The notes beneath the pieces were generated by a model, which saw only the letters and a program-made list of their open reading frames with translations, ran no database searches and had not been told where the DNA came from. A DNA stretch of 49,876 nt, taken from Chitinophaga pinensis. GTDB lineage: Bacteria; Pseudomonadota; Gammaproteobacteria; Burkholderiales; SG8-41. Positions 1 to 8,499 of this stretch are shown here, one piece after another; the first letter of the stretch is position 1; every line of letters starts with the position of its first letter. The position numbers and the translations under genes were made by a program. Where the stretch lies: contig CALQCM020000032.1 in assembly GCA_943329075.2 (NCBI GenBank), positions 1 to 49,876 of the forward strand, written 5' to 3'.

Positions 1-5
1 ATGAC

Positions 6-26
6 TTTCATGCGTTGCGCATGAAA
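6..26. repeat. Perfect 9-bp hairpin downstream of plsY
   Basis: TTTCATGCG at 6-14 and CGCATGAAA at 18-26 form a perfect inverted repeat with a 3-base loop. It lies just past the plsY stop codon on the minus strand, where a terminator could sit. No uridine run follows within the visible bases and the window begins here, so a role as terminator or operator cannot be decided. Confidence 0.45.
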
Positions 27-29
27 ACG

Positions 30-635
30 TCAGGCGCGCTTGGCGCCGATGCGCGGCTCGGCACCCGCGAGCAGGTTCCGGATGTTCGACTGGTGTCGCC
101 ACAGCAGCAGCACCGCGATCACGCCGCAGGCCAGCGAAAACGGATGCAGGCCGTAGAGCATGACGCAATAGACGGGGGCGGAAACAGCAGCGATCATTGC
201 GGCGAGAGAAGAGATGCGCAGAAAAAATGCGATGGCCGCCCAGGTAGCCGCCGCACCCAACCCGATCCAGAGATTCAGGCCGAGCAAAACGCCCAGCGCA
301 GTCGCCACGCCCTTGCCGCCCTGAAAACGGTGAAACACCGGGTACATGTGACCGATCACCACGGCCACCGCCGCCAGCGACATCTCGGCAACCGGCGGCA
401 GCGCACCGGCAAAATAGCGTTCGGTCAGAAACACCGCAAACCAGCCCTTGGCGCAGTCACCGATCAGGGTCAGCGCTGCGGCGGCTTTGCGCCCGGTGCG
501 CAGCACATTGGTCGCGCCCGGATTGTTCGAGCCGTAGGTGCGCGGGTCAGGCAGCTTCATCGCGCGGCTCACCACCACCGCAAACGAAACGGAACCGATC
601 AGATAAGCGAGAAGAAGTACCGCGGCTATTGCCAT
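30..635 (-). CDS. plsY: Glycerol-3-phosphate acyltransferase PlsY
   Basis: An inner-membrane enzyme of 201 residues that transfers an acyl group from acyl-phosphate to glycerol-3-phosphate, giving lysophosphatidic acid, the first step of phospholipid synthesis. The family motifs are visible: the first hydrophobic segment ending in GSVSFAVVVSR (14-24), GSNNPGATN (35-43), the glycine-rich GHMYPVFHRFQGGKG segment near 94-108 that binds the acyl phosphate, and HQSNIRNLL (181-189). Length and several hydrophobic segments match the family. It is transcribed divergently from folB across a 70-base gap, an arrangement common in proteobacteria. Identification is firm. Confidence 0.97.
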   Translation of the reverse strand: MAIAAVLLLAYLIGSVSFAVVVSRAMKLPDPRTYGSNNPGATNVLRTGRKAAAALTLIGDCAKGWFAVFLTERYFAGALPPVAEMSLAAVAVVIGHMYPVFHRFQGGKGVATALGVLLGLNLWIGLGAAATWAAIAFFLRISSLAAMIAAVSAPVYCVMLYGLHPFSLACGVIAVLLLWRHQSNIRNLLAGAEPRIGAKRA

Positions 636-705
636 CGCATGAATTCACTTAGAATAAGCCGCAATTGTAGCAGGCCATCCATTCACCCCGCAGCCGCTGG
701 TCCCC

Positions 706-1062
706 ATGGACAACATCTTCATTTCAGAACTGAAAATCGAAACGCGCATCGGCGTTTACGAATGGGAAAAACAAGTTCCGCAGACCATACAGCTCGACCT
801 TGAGGTCGGGTTGCCCGGACGGCACGCGGCAAACAGCGGCAAGCTCGACGACACCATCGATTACAGCAAAATCGTCGCGCGCATCGAACAGCTCTTCCAA
901 GACGAACATTTTCTGCTGCTGGAAAAAGCGGCGGAAGCGATTGCCGAAATCATCCTCGGCGAATTCAAGGCGCCGTGGGTGCGTCTCAGCATCGCCAAAC
1001 TCGGCGCGCTGCGCAACGTCAAAAAACTCGGCATCACGATCGAGCGCGGCACGCGCGGCTAG
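706..1062 (+). CDS. folB: Dihydroneopterin aldolase FolB
   Basis: A cytoplasmic folate-pathway enzyme of 118 residues that converts 7,8-dihydroneopterin to 6-hydroxymethyl-dihydropterin and glycolaldehyde. The sequence has the short tunnelling-fold pattern of the family: an N-terminal GVYEWE segment, a central LLEKAAEAIA helix carrying the substrate-binding Glu, and a C-terminal strand SIAKLGALR whose Lys is the expected catalytic lysine. The start gives the usual family N-terminus (MDNIFISELKIETRIGVYEWE is close to that of other FolB proteins). It is divergent from plsY and convergent with xerD, with paired hairpins downstream. Confidence 0.95.
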   Translation: MDNIFISELKIETRIGVYEWEKQVPQTIQLDLEVGLPGRHAANSGKLDDTIDYSKIVARIEQLFQDEHFLLLEKAAEAIAEIILGEFKAPWVRLSIAKLGALRNVKKLGITIERGTRG

Positions 1063-1080
1063 AAGCCATCTCAAAAAATC

Positions 1081-1157
1081 CCCTCTCCCTCCGCCAAGGG
1101 GTGAGGGTTACGGTGCTTCTTCCCCCCATCCTGCCCTTCCCCCACAAGGGGGGAAGG
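1081..1157. terminator. Two hairpins between convergent folB and xerD
   Basis: The first stem pairs CCCTC (1081-1085) with GAGGG (1103-1107) and CCCT (1087-1090) with AGGG (1097-1100). The second pairs CCTTCCCCC (1135-1143) with GGGGGGAAGG (1148-1157) around the loop ACAA. Lying between convergent genes, they probably act as bidirectional transcription stops or are remnants of a dispersed palindromic repeat. Neither is followed by a clear T run, so intrinsic termination is inferred only. Confidence 0.4.
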
Positions 1158-1165
1158 AACTTTCT

Positions 1166-1215
1166 AATTCACGCCTTGCGTTTTCATTTGAATTCACGTC
1201 ATGCGCTTTCATTTC
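1166..1215. repeat. Two tandem 25-base direct repeats
   Basis: Unit A (1166-1190) and unit B (1191-1215) are adjacent, 25 bases each, and differ at four positions. Both begin AATTCACG and carry a TTTCATTT block near the end. The region is untranslated between folB and xerD. The sequence shows the duplication; no function is evident. Confidence 0.6.
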
Positions 1216-1256
1216 TCCTGCGCATGGCAGAAAGCGCCTTCTCCCCTTGTACGACT

Positions 1257-2150
1257 TTACCCGCGCGGATGGTGTTTGGCGTGTAACTGTTTCAAACGTT
1301 CGCGCGCAACGTGGGTGTAAATCTGCGTGGTCGAAATATCCGAGTGCCCCAGCAGCATCTGCACCACGCGCAGGTCTGCGCCGTGATTGAGCAGATGGGT
1401 GGCAAACGCATGCCGCAGCGTATGCGGTGAAATCGCCTTGCGCAGCCCGGCATGTTCGGCGTGGCGTTTTAACAGATGCCAGAACGACTGGCGCGTCATC
1501 CCTGCGGCGCGCGCGGTGACAAACATGGCGTCGGCACTGCGCCGGCCGAGTATCTGCGGACGCGCTTCCTTCATATAGCGCCTGACCCAGCTTAAAGCCT
1601 CCTCGCCCAGCGGCACCAGCCGTTCCTTCGAGCCCTTGCCCATGATGCGCACCACGCCCATGTCCTGGCTGACCTGGGCGGCTTTCAGCGTCACCAGTTC
1701 TGACACACGCAAGCCGCTCGCATAAAGCACTTCGAGCATGGTGCGGTCGCGCAGGCCGAGTGGATCTTCGACATGAGGGGCGGCCAGCAGTTTTTCGACG
1801 TCTTCCTCGGTCAGCGTCTTGGGCAGGCCGCGCGGCAACTTGGGCGCATCGATGTTGAGACTGGGATCGGCGGCGATTTTGTTCTGCCGCAATGCGTATT
1901 GATAAAACCGCTTGAGGCTCGACAGCAGACGACTGGTGCTGGTCGCTTTCGCCTTGCCCGCAACCTTGTAGGCCAGATAAGAGAGCAACTCGCCATGCGT
2001 GGCGTCGAGAAGGTCCGCGCCGTGCGTCTTTTCCAGCCACGCCTGGAACTGCCGCAGGTCGCGCCGGTAACTGTCGAGCGTGTTGCGCGAGAGGCCGTCC
2101 TCCAGCCACAGGGCATCACAGAATTCGTCGAGCAGCGTGTTATCCGGCAT
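1257..2150 (-). CDS. xerD: Site-specific tyrosine recombinase XerD
   Basis: Resolves chromosome dimers at dif together with XerC under FtsK control. At 297 residues it has the usual XerD length. An N-terminal SAM-like core-binding domain (about 1-90) is followed by the catalytic domain. The catalytic set is complete: Arg148 (LRVSEL), Lys172 (GKGSKE), His243 and Arg246 (HTLRH), His269 (LGHSD) and the nucleophile Tyr278 (QIYTHV). XerD is preferred over XerC or an integrase from length, residue numbering and the chromosomal context. It overlaps the end of ogt by 11 bases, so the two are probably cotranscribed. Confidence 0.93.
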   Translation of the reverse strand: MPDNTLLDEFCDALWLEDGLSRNTLDSYRRDLRQFQAWLEKTHGADLLDATHGELLSYLAYKVAGKAKATSTSRLLSSLKRFYQYALRQNKIAADPSLNIDAPKLPRGLPKTLTEEDVEKLLAAPHVEDPLGLRDRTMLEVLYASGLRVSELVTLKAAQVSQDMGVVRIMGKGSKERLVPLGEEALSWVRRYMKEARPQILGRRSADAMFVTARAAGMTRQSFWHLLKRHAEHAGLRKAISPHTLRHAFATHLLNHGADLRVVQMLLGHSDISTTQIYTHVARERLKQLHAKHHPRG

Positions 2151-2658
2151 GTTCGTGTTTCAGCAGCCACTGCTTGATCGCAATCGGATCACCGCCGCGC
2201 GCGTGCATGAAGCCGCCGATGCCGCCACTGGCCACCACGCGATGGCAGGGAATCACCAGAGGAATTTGGTTGGCGCCGCAGGCACCGCCGACGGCACGCG
2301 GCGCGCTGCGCAATTTTTTTGCCACAGCACCATAAGTCAACGTGCAACCCGCGGGAATGGCACAAATCGCCTGCCAGACGCGCCGGCGGAACGCCGTGCC
2401 GTCAAATTCGAACGGCAGCTCGAAGCGGAATTGCGGATCGTCGAGGTAACGTTCGATCTGCCGGCAGGTCGTTTCCGCGAGACGGTTCTGCGGCGCCAGC
2501 GTGGCGGCCGCCTGCGGCAGATAAACGATTTCACTGAGGCGGTTGCCGGTGGTGCGAATGCCGAGCACCGCAAACGGCGTCGCCAGCCGCGCATGATACT
2601 CGTGCCCGTAGAGCAGTTCAGCGGTGGCGCGGCGCGCCTCAGGCGCCTGCCGCGGCAT
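2140..2658 (-). CDS. ogt: Methylated-DNA--protein-cysteine methyltransferase
   Basis: A suicide DNA-repair protein that transfers methyl groups from O6-methylguanine (and O4-methylthymine) to its own cysteine. The signature IPCHRVV gives the acceptor at Cys138, counted from the ATG at 2658. An N-terminal ribonuclease-H-like domain precedes the winged-helix DNA-binding part with the FRRRVWQAICAIPAG segment. A TTG at 2691 would add 11 residues, but the ATG at 2658 has a GGGGA element upstream and a shorter overlap (20 bases) with the TRAP permease gene before it. There is no Ada regulatory domain, so it is Ogt-type. It overlaps xerD downstream. Confidence 0.9.
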   Translation of the reverse strand: MPRQAPEARRATAELLYGHEYHARLATPFAVLGIRTTGNRLSEIVYLPQAAATLAPQNRLAETTCRQIERYLDDPQFRFELPFEFDGTAFRRRVWQAICAIPAGCTLTYGAVAKKLRSAPRAVGGACGANQIPLVIPCHRVVASGGIGGFMHARGGDPIAIKQWLLKHEHAG

Positions 2659-4756
2659 GCCGCGTGTCCCCGCGCATTTTCTGCAAAACAACCACCATGA
2701 TGATCAGCACGATGCCGATATAGTCGAACATCGGTTTCGGATAGACCAGCGCCAGGCCCGCTGCGATCAGCAGCCAGCGCTCGATGGCATTGGTGCGTTT
2801 GAAGAGCCAGCCCTGCACGCCGGCGGCAAGTGCGGCGATGCCGATCATCGCCGTCACAGTCACGATGGCAACCTGATCCCACGGCGCACTGGCGAGCTTC
2901 TTGAACGAGCCCATCAGCAACAAAGCAACGCCGGAGGGATCGAGCACAAACATGAAGGGCACCAGGAATGCCGGTAGCGTGTACTTCCACGACTGCAGCG
3001 TCGTCTTGTACGGGTCGCCACCGGTGATGGCGGCGGCGGCAAACGGTGACAGCGCGGTCGGCGGCGAAACTTCCGAGAGCACGGCGTAATAGAAGATGAA
3101 CATGTGCGCAGCAAAGTCGGCGACACCCAGCTGGATCAGCGCCGGTGCCGCGATTACCGCACAAATGATGTAGCTGGCCGTCACCGGCACGGCGAGACCG
3201 ACGATCCAGACAATCAGCGACGTCATCATGGCCGTCAACAACAGCTTGACGTCATGCAGCAGGCTGGCGGTCTGCTCGACGCCCACGGCTCCCAGAGCGC
3301 CCATGATCAATTGCGTGCCCGAATCGGCGTATTGCAGCACGATCGAACTGAATTTGAGGCCGAGGCCGGTCAGCGTGACCACGCCGACAATCAGACCGGC
3401 TGCCGCACAGGTGGCGCCGACGCTCAGCATGCCGACCGACCCGGCGCGCAGCGCTTTCACCAGACCGGACTGCGCAAACAGTTCGACGCGCGAGCCGCGA
3501 CCGCGGAAAAAATCGTACGGTACCAGCGAGCAATCCACATGCAGAAAGCTGCAGGCCAGCGCGACCACCGTCGCCCAGAACACCGACACCGCGGGCGAGA
3601 AACCAATCACCATGAAAAACACGATGGCGACCAGCGACAGGAAGTGAAACCAGAATTGCTTCGCCAGCACGCCCATCGTCGCGTGTTTCTCGATCGTCAC
3701 CGCCGGCATGCCGAACTTGCGCGCGTCGATTTCAACCATCAGGAACAACGCGAAGTAATAGAGCAGGGTCGGGATCGTCGCCATCAAGATGACGTCGAGG
3801 TACGAGATGTTGAGAAACTGCGCGATCAAAAACGCCGCGGCGCCAAGCACCGGCGGCGAAATGATGGCGCCGAGTCCGCCGGCGGCCAGCAAGCCGCCCG
3901 CGGCATCCTTGCCGTAACCGGCTCTGACCAGCATTGGATAGGCGACGCTGCCCAGCGTCACCGTCGTCGCCACGCCGCTGCCCGAAGGCCCGCCGAGCAG
4001 GAACGACGCCAGCACGATCGTGCGGCCGGCACCGCTTGGTTTGCCGCCCATCGCCGCAAACGAGAAATCGATAAAGAATTTGCCGGCGCCCGAGAACTCG
4101 AGGAAAGCACCGTAGATGGTAAACAGAATAATCAGCGACGACGAAACGTCGATCGCCACACCGAAAATGCCTTCGAGCGTCATGTACATGTGGCCGACGA
4201 CGCGGCCGAGATCCATGCCGTAATGCGTCCACGGCGGCGGCAGCATGTGGCCGACGAAGGCGTAGACGATAAAGCCGACGCAGATCGCCGGCATGATCCA
4301 GCCCGAGGTGCGGCGCGCCGCTTCAAGCACCATCAATATCAGCGCAATGCCAAGCACCTGATCAAGCGTCGACGGGCTGATCGCGCGCTCCAGAAACGCG
4401 TCGCCGCCGAACAGCATGTTGCCAACGATGACGAGCGAGGCAAGCGCCGCCAGCCAGTCCCACCAGCGCACGCTATGGCGGTATTTTTTGGCCACCGGAA
4501 ACAGCAGAAAACACAGGAACAGCACGAAGGCGACGTGGATGCCGCGCAGCACATGCGTCGGCATGATGCCGTAGGCCGCGTAGAGGTGGAACAGCGACAT
4601 CACGACCGCCAGCACGGTCGTGACTGTGCCGAGCACGCCCGGCAGGCGGTTGATTGCGCCCTCTTCCTCCTCGATGTATTGCTCGGCCTTCTGCAGTGCT
4701 TCGGCGCTGACGACCGGAGGGTCGAATGCAACCGACCGGTTGTCAGTCTGAGCCAT
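2639..4756 (-). CDS. TRAP transporter fused permease (4TM/12TM)
   Basis: The membrane part of a TAXI-type TRAP transporter, in which the small DctQ-like and large DctM-like subunits are fused in one 705-residue chain. The N-terminal part has four predicted membrane spans. The long C-terminal part is almost continuously hydrophobic, with glycine-rich stretches such as GGPSGSGVATTVTLGS and GGLGAIISPPVLGAA typical of DctM transport domains. Transport is driven by an ion gradient and needs the extracytoplasmic receptor encoded 46 bases upstream. The substrate cannot be read from sequence. The gene lies in a minus-strand run with the receptor before it and ogt-xerD after it. Confidence 0.92.
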   Translation of the reverse strand: MAQTDNRSVAFDPPVVSAEALQKAEQYIEEEEGAINRLPGVLGTVTTVLAVVMSLFHLYAAYGIMPTHVLRGIHVAFVLFLCFLLFPVAKKYRHSVRWWDWLAALASLVIVGNMLFGGDAFLERAISPSTLDQVLGIALILMVLEAARRTSGWIMPAICVGFIVYAFVGHMLPPPWTHYGMDLGRVVGHMYMTLEGIFGVAIDVSSSLIILFTIYGAFLEFSGAGKFFIDFSFAAMGGKPSGAGRTIVLASFLLGGPSGSGVATTVTLGSVAYPMLVRAGYGKDAAGGLLAAGGLGAIISPPVLGAAAFLIAQFLNISYLDVILMATIPTLLYYFALFLMVEIDARKFGMPAVTIEKHATMGVLAKQFWFHFLSLVAIVFFMVIGFSPAVSVFWATVVALACSFLHVDCSLVPYDFFRGRGSRVELFAQSGLVKALRAGSVGMLSVGATCAAAGLIVGVVTLTGLGLKFSSIVLQYADSGTQLIMGALGAVGVEQTASLLHDVKLLLTAMMTSLIVWIVGLAVPVTASYIICAVIAAPALIQLGVADFAAHMFIFYYAVLSEVSPPTALSPFAAAAITGGDPYKTTLQSWKYTLPAFLVPFMFVLDPSGVALLLMGSFKKLASAPWDQVAIVTVTAMIGIAALAAGVQGWLFKRTNAIERWLLIAAGLALVYPKPMFDYIGIVLIIMVVVLQKMRGDTRHAAAGA

Positions 4757-4802
4757 CAGGCGTTCTCATCGTTGGCATGTTCCCGCAGCGCGCGGCCTGT
4801 GG

Positions 4803-5768
4803 TTAATTGACCTTGACGCCTTTTTCCGCAAAATATTTCAGCGCACCCGGATGAAACGGCACCACCGCCGCACCCGGCGTCTGGTATTTGTAATCAAAGT
4901 TGCGCGCCTCGGCGTGCACGCGGATCAGGTCTTCCTTGCGCTCGAACACCGTCTTGACGATGTCGTAGGCAAGCTGGTCGCTCATGCGGCTGTCGGCCAC
5001 CAGGACGTTCCACACGGTGGCGATCTGGTTGACGCCGCCCTGCCCCGGATAGGCGGATGCAGGAATCGAGTCTTTGACGTAGAGCGGGCCGTATTTCTTC
5101 ACCATCGCTTCGACGGCATCCGAGTGATCGATCAGCTTGAGCTTCAAACCAGGGGTCGCCCCCAGATCGGTCACCGCCGGCGTCGGCACGCCACCGACCC
5201 AGAAGAACGCGTCGAGTTTTTTGTCCTTGATCGCATCGACCGATTTGCCCGGATCGAGGCGCTCGCGAATGATGTCCTTTTCCGGATCGATGCCGTAGGC
5301 CTCAAGCACGCGGTAGGCCATGATCTGCGTGGCGCTGTTCGGCGCGCCGGTCGACACACGCTTGCCCTTGAGATCGGACATTTTCGTAATGCCGGTGCCG
5401 TCAACGGTGACGATGTGCATGCGGTTCGGGTAGAGCACCATCAAGGCGCGCACGTTGACCTGTTTGCCGTCGAACTTGCCCTGGCCCTTGAATGCGTCCC
5501 AGCCCGCGTCGGCCATGGTGAAGCCGACGTCGGCTTTGCCCTGCCCCATCAACAGCAGGTTGGCCATCGAGCCGTCGGTGGTGCCGGCCGTCGCATTCAG
5601 GTTAGGCACGAATTTGGTCAACACGTCCGCCAGTCCGCCGCCCAGCGGATAATAAACGCCGGCGGTAGGGCCGGTGGCGACAAAGATGTTGGTTTTGCCC
5701 TGCGCAAAAACCGGCATTGCAAAAAACATTGCTGCAAGCAGTGCAAACATTCTGGAAATTGTCTTCAT
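4803..5768 (-). CDS. TAXI-family TRAP solute-binding protein
   Basis: A periplasmic receptor of 321 residues that delivers solute to the fused TRAP permease encoded just downstream. A signal peptide is evident (about residues 1-22, a hydrophobic core ending in a VFAQ-type cleavage site). The mature start KTNIFVATGPTAGVYYPLGG matches the TAXI opening, where a GTGPxxGxYYPxG pattern is expected. The start is supported by a strong GAAGGAGGA ribosome-binding site directly upstream. TAXI receptors have been linked to glutamate-like or other dicarboxylic substrates in a few species, but here the ligand is unknown. Confidence 0.93.
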   Translation of the reverse strand: MKTISRMFALLAAMFFAMPVFAQGKTNIFVATGPTAGVYYPLGGGLADVLTKFVPNLNATAGTTDGSMANLLLMGQGKADVGFTMADAGWDAFKGQGKFDGKQVNVRALMVLYPNRMHIVTVDGTGITKMSDLKGKRVSTGAPNSATQIMAYRVLEAYGIDPEKDIIRERLDPGKSVDAIKDKKLDAFFWVGGVPTPAVTDLGATPGLKLKLIDHSDAVEAMVKKYGPLYVKDSIPASAYPGQGGVNQIATVWNVLVADSRMSDQLAYDIVKTVFERKEDLIRVHAEARNFDYKYQTPGAAVVPFHPGALKYFAEKGVKVN

Positions 5769-5844
5769 AGCTCCTCCTTCGTTTTATTCGACTGGCCGGC
5801 GAACATCATACGGCGCGCCTGCGGCCACGCCAACCGGCAAATGA

Positions 5845-6264
5845 TTATTTCGCAAACAGACTGCCCATTTCCTTGAAGGCCTTGAATTCGAGCGCATTGC
5901 CGCAGGGGTCAAGGAAAAACATCGTCGCCTGCTCGCCGACCTGGCCCTGGAAGCGGATATGCGGCTCGATGACGAAGCGGGTGCCGGCCTTTTTCAGCTT
6001 GTCGGCCAGCGTCTCCCATTGCGCCATGGTCAGTACCACGCCGAAGTGGCGCACCGGCACGTTGTCGCCATCGACCGCACTGGTGTTGTGGTGCCCCGCT
6101 TCGTCCGGACACAAATGGGCAACGATCTGGTGACCGTAGAAATCGAAGTCGACCCATTCGGGGGAAGAACGCCCCTCGGGGCAGCCCATCAGGTCGCCGT
6201 AAAACGCGCGCGCCCTGGCCAGATCGTCGACCGGAAATGCCAGATGAAAAGGTTGCAGTGCCAT
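5845..6264 (-). CDS. VOC-superfamily (glyoxalase-like) protein
   Basis: A small cytoplasmic protein of 139 residues with the vicinal-oxygen-chelate fold of two beta-alpha-beta-beta-beta modules. It opens PFHLAFPVDDLARARAFYGD and has HFGV in the middle and a terminal NALEFKAF. His7, the His of VRHFGV and the Glu of ALEFK are the likely metal ligands. Members act as lyases, dioxygenases, isomerases or resistance proteins, so the reaction is not assigned. It sits between the first Bug receptor and the TAXI receptor on the same strand, which suggests co-expression with transport genes. Confidence 0.85.
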   Translation of the reverse strand: MALQPFHLAFPVDDLARARAFYGDLMGCPEGRSSPEWVDFDFYGHQIVAHLCPDEAGHHNTSAVDGDNVPVRHFGVVLTMAQWETLADKLKKAGTRFVIEPHIRFQGQVGEQATMFFLDPCGNALEFKAFKEMGSLFAK

Positions 6265-6348
6265 GGTGTGAATATCCGTCTCAACGCAAAACCGGCGGCA
6301 AGTTTACCGCTTTCCACTGCCGCGCACGCGCCGTGCCCGGTGTGCGGA

Positions 6349-7311
6349 CTAGTCTTCCGGTTTGACGTTGGCTTCCTTGATGACCTGCGCCCAGCGCGCC
6401 AGTTCGCCTTTGAGCAGGGCGCCTGCTGCGGCCGGCGTGCCGAGCACGAGTTCGGCGCCATCGCCGCCGAGGATGCGCACTGCATCCGGCTGGCGCAGAC
6501 CCGCTGCCGCGGCGCGGTTGATTTTGTCGATGATCGCCGGCGCGACGCGGGCGGGCGCGAGCAGCATGTACCAGGTCGAGACGTCGTAACCGGCGACGCC
6601 GGACTCGGCGATGGTCGGAATGTCTGGCAGCGTCGCCGCGCGCCTGCCCGAAGTGACCGCCAGCGCGCGCAACCGCCCGCTCTGCACGTGCGGCATGGCG
6701 GCGAGCGGTGTCGTGATCAGCAACTGCACGCGGCCCGCGATCAGATCCTGGATCGCCGGACCGCCGCCTTTATAGGGGATCTGGTTGAAGGAGACGCCGG
6801 CCATGTTGCCGAGCAGTATCCCCGCCAGATGCGGGCCGGAGCCGATACCGGTGTTGGCGAGTGCCAGTTCGCCCGGCCTCGCCTTCGCCAGCGCGATCAG
6901 GTCGCGGGTGGTTTTCACCACGGAGTTCGCTGGAACCACCAAAACAAACGGGCTGCGCAGCACTTCCATGATCGGCGTGAAGTCGCGCCCGGTGTCATAA
7001 CGCAATTGCGTATACAGCCCGGCGCTGACCGCCAGCCCGTTGTTGGTCAGCAACAGCGTATAACCATCGGGCGCCGAATGCGCCGCGATTTCGTTACCGA
7101 TGGTGGTGCCGGCGCCGGTGCGATTGTCGACCACCACCTGCTGCCGCCACGCTTCGGTGAGCTTCTGCGCCAGCACGCGGCCGGTCGCATCGGCGCCGCC
7201 GCCCGGCGGAAACGGCACGATCAGCCGCACCGGTCTGGCCGGATAATCCTGCGCAAAAATACCTGCGCTTGCCAGCAGCGCGATCGCCATTCCAAGCCGT
7301 GCAAAACGCAT
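6349..7311 (-). CDS. Bug-family tripartite tricarboxylate receptor (first copy)
   Basis: A periplasmic binding protein of the Bug/TctC family, 320 residues from the chosen start. It has a signal peptide (hydrophobic core, then IFAQDYPARPV), the family opening PVRLIVPFPPGGGADATGR, and the APDGYTLLL and LPDIPTIAESG segments. The ATG at 7311 was chosen because GGGAGG lies six bases upstream; in-frame ATGs at 7317 and 7341 are less well placed. Bug proteins bind carboxylates such as tricarboxylates, amino acids or aromatic acids. No TctA or TctB membrane partner is encoded in the window. It is divergent from the dehydrogenase at 7412. Confidence 0.93.
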   Translation of the reverse strand: MRFARLGMAIALLASAGIFAQDYPARPVRLIVPFPPGGGADATGRVLAQKLTEAWRQQVVVDNRTGAGTTIGNEIAAHSAPDGYTLLLTNNGLAVSAGLYTQLRYDTGRDFTPIMEVLRSPFVLVVPANSVVKTTRDLIALAKARPGELALANTGIGSGPHLAGILLGNMAGVSFNQIPYKGGGPAIQDLIAGRVQLLITTPLAAMPHVQSGRLRALAVTSGRRAATLPDIPTIAESGVAGYDVSTWYMLLAPARVAPAIIDKINRAAAAGLRQPDAVRILGGDGAELVLGTPAAAGALLKGELARWAQVIKEANVKPED

Positions 7312-7411
7312 GCGCATCCTCCCTGGTCTCTCCGGAATCATACAGGGCGCCGTGTTAACATGCGCCCCTCTTTTCGACGCGCCGCGCGCGCGTTCCAGCC
7401 ATGGAGTTCAC
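7312..7411. promoter_or_regulatory. Divergent intergenic region of the catabolic genes
   Basis: These 100 bases separate the minus-strand Bug receptor from the plus-strand dehydrogenase and must hold both promoters unless transcription enters from outside. A TAACAT element at 7356-7361 could be a plus-strand -10 box, but no convincing -35 box lies at the right spacing. The ribosome-binding GGAG of the plus gene is at 7403-7406. No clear dyad for a regulator was recognised. Confidence 0.3.
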
Positions 7412-8470
7412 ATGAAAATTCTCGTCTTGAACGGCGATGGCATCGGCCCCGAAATCTCGCAGGCCACACTCACGGTACTTGATCGCGCCAACGCCCTTTT
7501 CAAGCTTGGTCTCGAATGGCAGCGCGACGAAATCGGCTTCGTCACGCTGAAGAAAGAAGGCACCACGCTGCCGCCGCGCGTGATGGACGCCGCGCGCGCC
7601 GCCGCCGGCGTCATCCTCGGCCCGGTGTCGCATCTCGACTATCCTGACCGCGACAAGGGTGGCGTCAATCCGTCGGGCGAAATGCGCACCAAACTTGATC
7701 TCTATGCCAACATCCGGCCGGCCAAGTCGCGGCTCGGCGTCGGCCTCACCGGCAAGCCGGTCGACCTCATCATCTTCCGCGAATGCACCGAGGGTTTCTA
7801 CGCCGACCGCAACATGCACATGGGCATCGGCGAATTTATGCCGACCGAGGACATGGCGATGGCGGTGCGTCGTGTCACGGCCAAATGCTGCGAGCGCATT
7901 GCGCGGCGCGCCTTCGAATGCGCGATGACCCGTGGCAAAAAAGTCACCGCCGTGCACAAAGCCAACGTGTTGCGCATTTCCGACGGCCTGTTTCTGCGCG
8001 AGTTCCGCAAGGTGGCAATGGATTTTCCGGAAGTTGCGGTTGATGAGAAGATCGTCGACGCGATGGCCGCGTTGCTGGTGCGCGACCCGTCGAAATTCGA
8101 CGTCATCGTCACCACCAATATGTTCGGCGACATTCTGTCCGACGAAGCCTCCGAAATCTCCGGCAGCCTCGGGCTCGCCGGTTCGGTGATGGCCGGAGAT
8201 GATCTGTGCGTGGCGCAGGCGCAGCACGGCTCCGCGCCGGACATCGCCGGCAAAGATATTGCCAACCCGACCTCGCTGATTTTGTCGGCAGCGATGCTGC
8301 TCGAATGGCTGGCGCGCCGTCACAACAAGCCGGCCTACGCCGAGGCGGCGCAGAAAATCGACGCCGCCATCGACGCCGCCATCAAGGATCCGACGACGCG
8401 CACGCGCGACCTTGGCGGCACGCTGGGCACGCAGGACTTCGCCAAAAACGTCGCCGCCCGCCTCGGCTGA
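7412..8470 (+). CDS. Isocitrate/isopropylmalate dehydrogenase-family protein
   Basis: A 352-residue member of the beta-decarboxylating dehydrogenase family, which oxidises and decarboxylates (2R)-malate-type substrates with NAD(P). Family features seen are GDGIGPEI at the N-terminus, the LDLYANIRP substrate-site segment, ECTEGFYAD, KANVLRISDG with the catalytic Lys, TTNMFGDILSDEAS with the metal-binding Asp residues, and HGSAPDIAGKDIANP. It lacks the exact signatures of LeuB or Icd. D-malate or tartrate dehydrogenase, or a 3-alkylmalate dehydrogenase, are the likeliest roles given the catabolic setting. An upstream in-frame ATG at 7310 is rejected because the ATG at 7412 follows GGAG and restores the family N-terminus. 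Confidence 0.88.
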   Translation: MKILVLNGDGIGPEISQATLTVLDRANALFKLGLEWQRDEIGFVTLKKEGTTLPPRVMDAARAAAGVILGPVSHLDYPDRDKGGVNPSGEMRTKLDLYANIRPAKSRLGVGLTGKPVDLIIFRECTEGFYADRNMHMGIGEFMPTEDMAMAVRRVTAKCCERIARRAFECAMTRGKKVTAVHKANVLRISDGLFLREFRKVAMDFPEVAVDEKIVDAMAALLVRDPSKFDVIVTTNMFGDILSDEASEISGSLGLAGSVMAGDDLCVAQAQHGSAPDIAGKDIANPTSLILSAAMLLEWLARRHNKPAYAEAAQKIDAAIDAAIKDPTTRTRDLGGTLGTQDFAKNVAARLG

Positions 8471-8499
8471 TCGGCGCACAACGCCAGACAGGAGCCGCC

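Noticed and set aside
3104..4810. A 568-codon plus-strand open frame opposite the TRAP permease
   Set aside because: It is Arg-, His- and Gln-rich with no hydrophobic or family pattern, and it mirrors the codon bias of the strongly supported permease gene. It is a high-GC antisense shadow.
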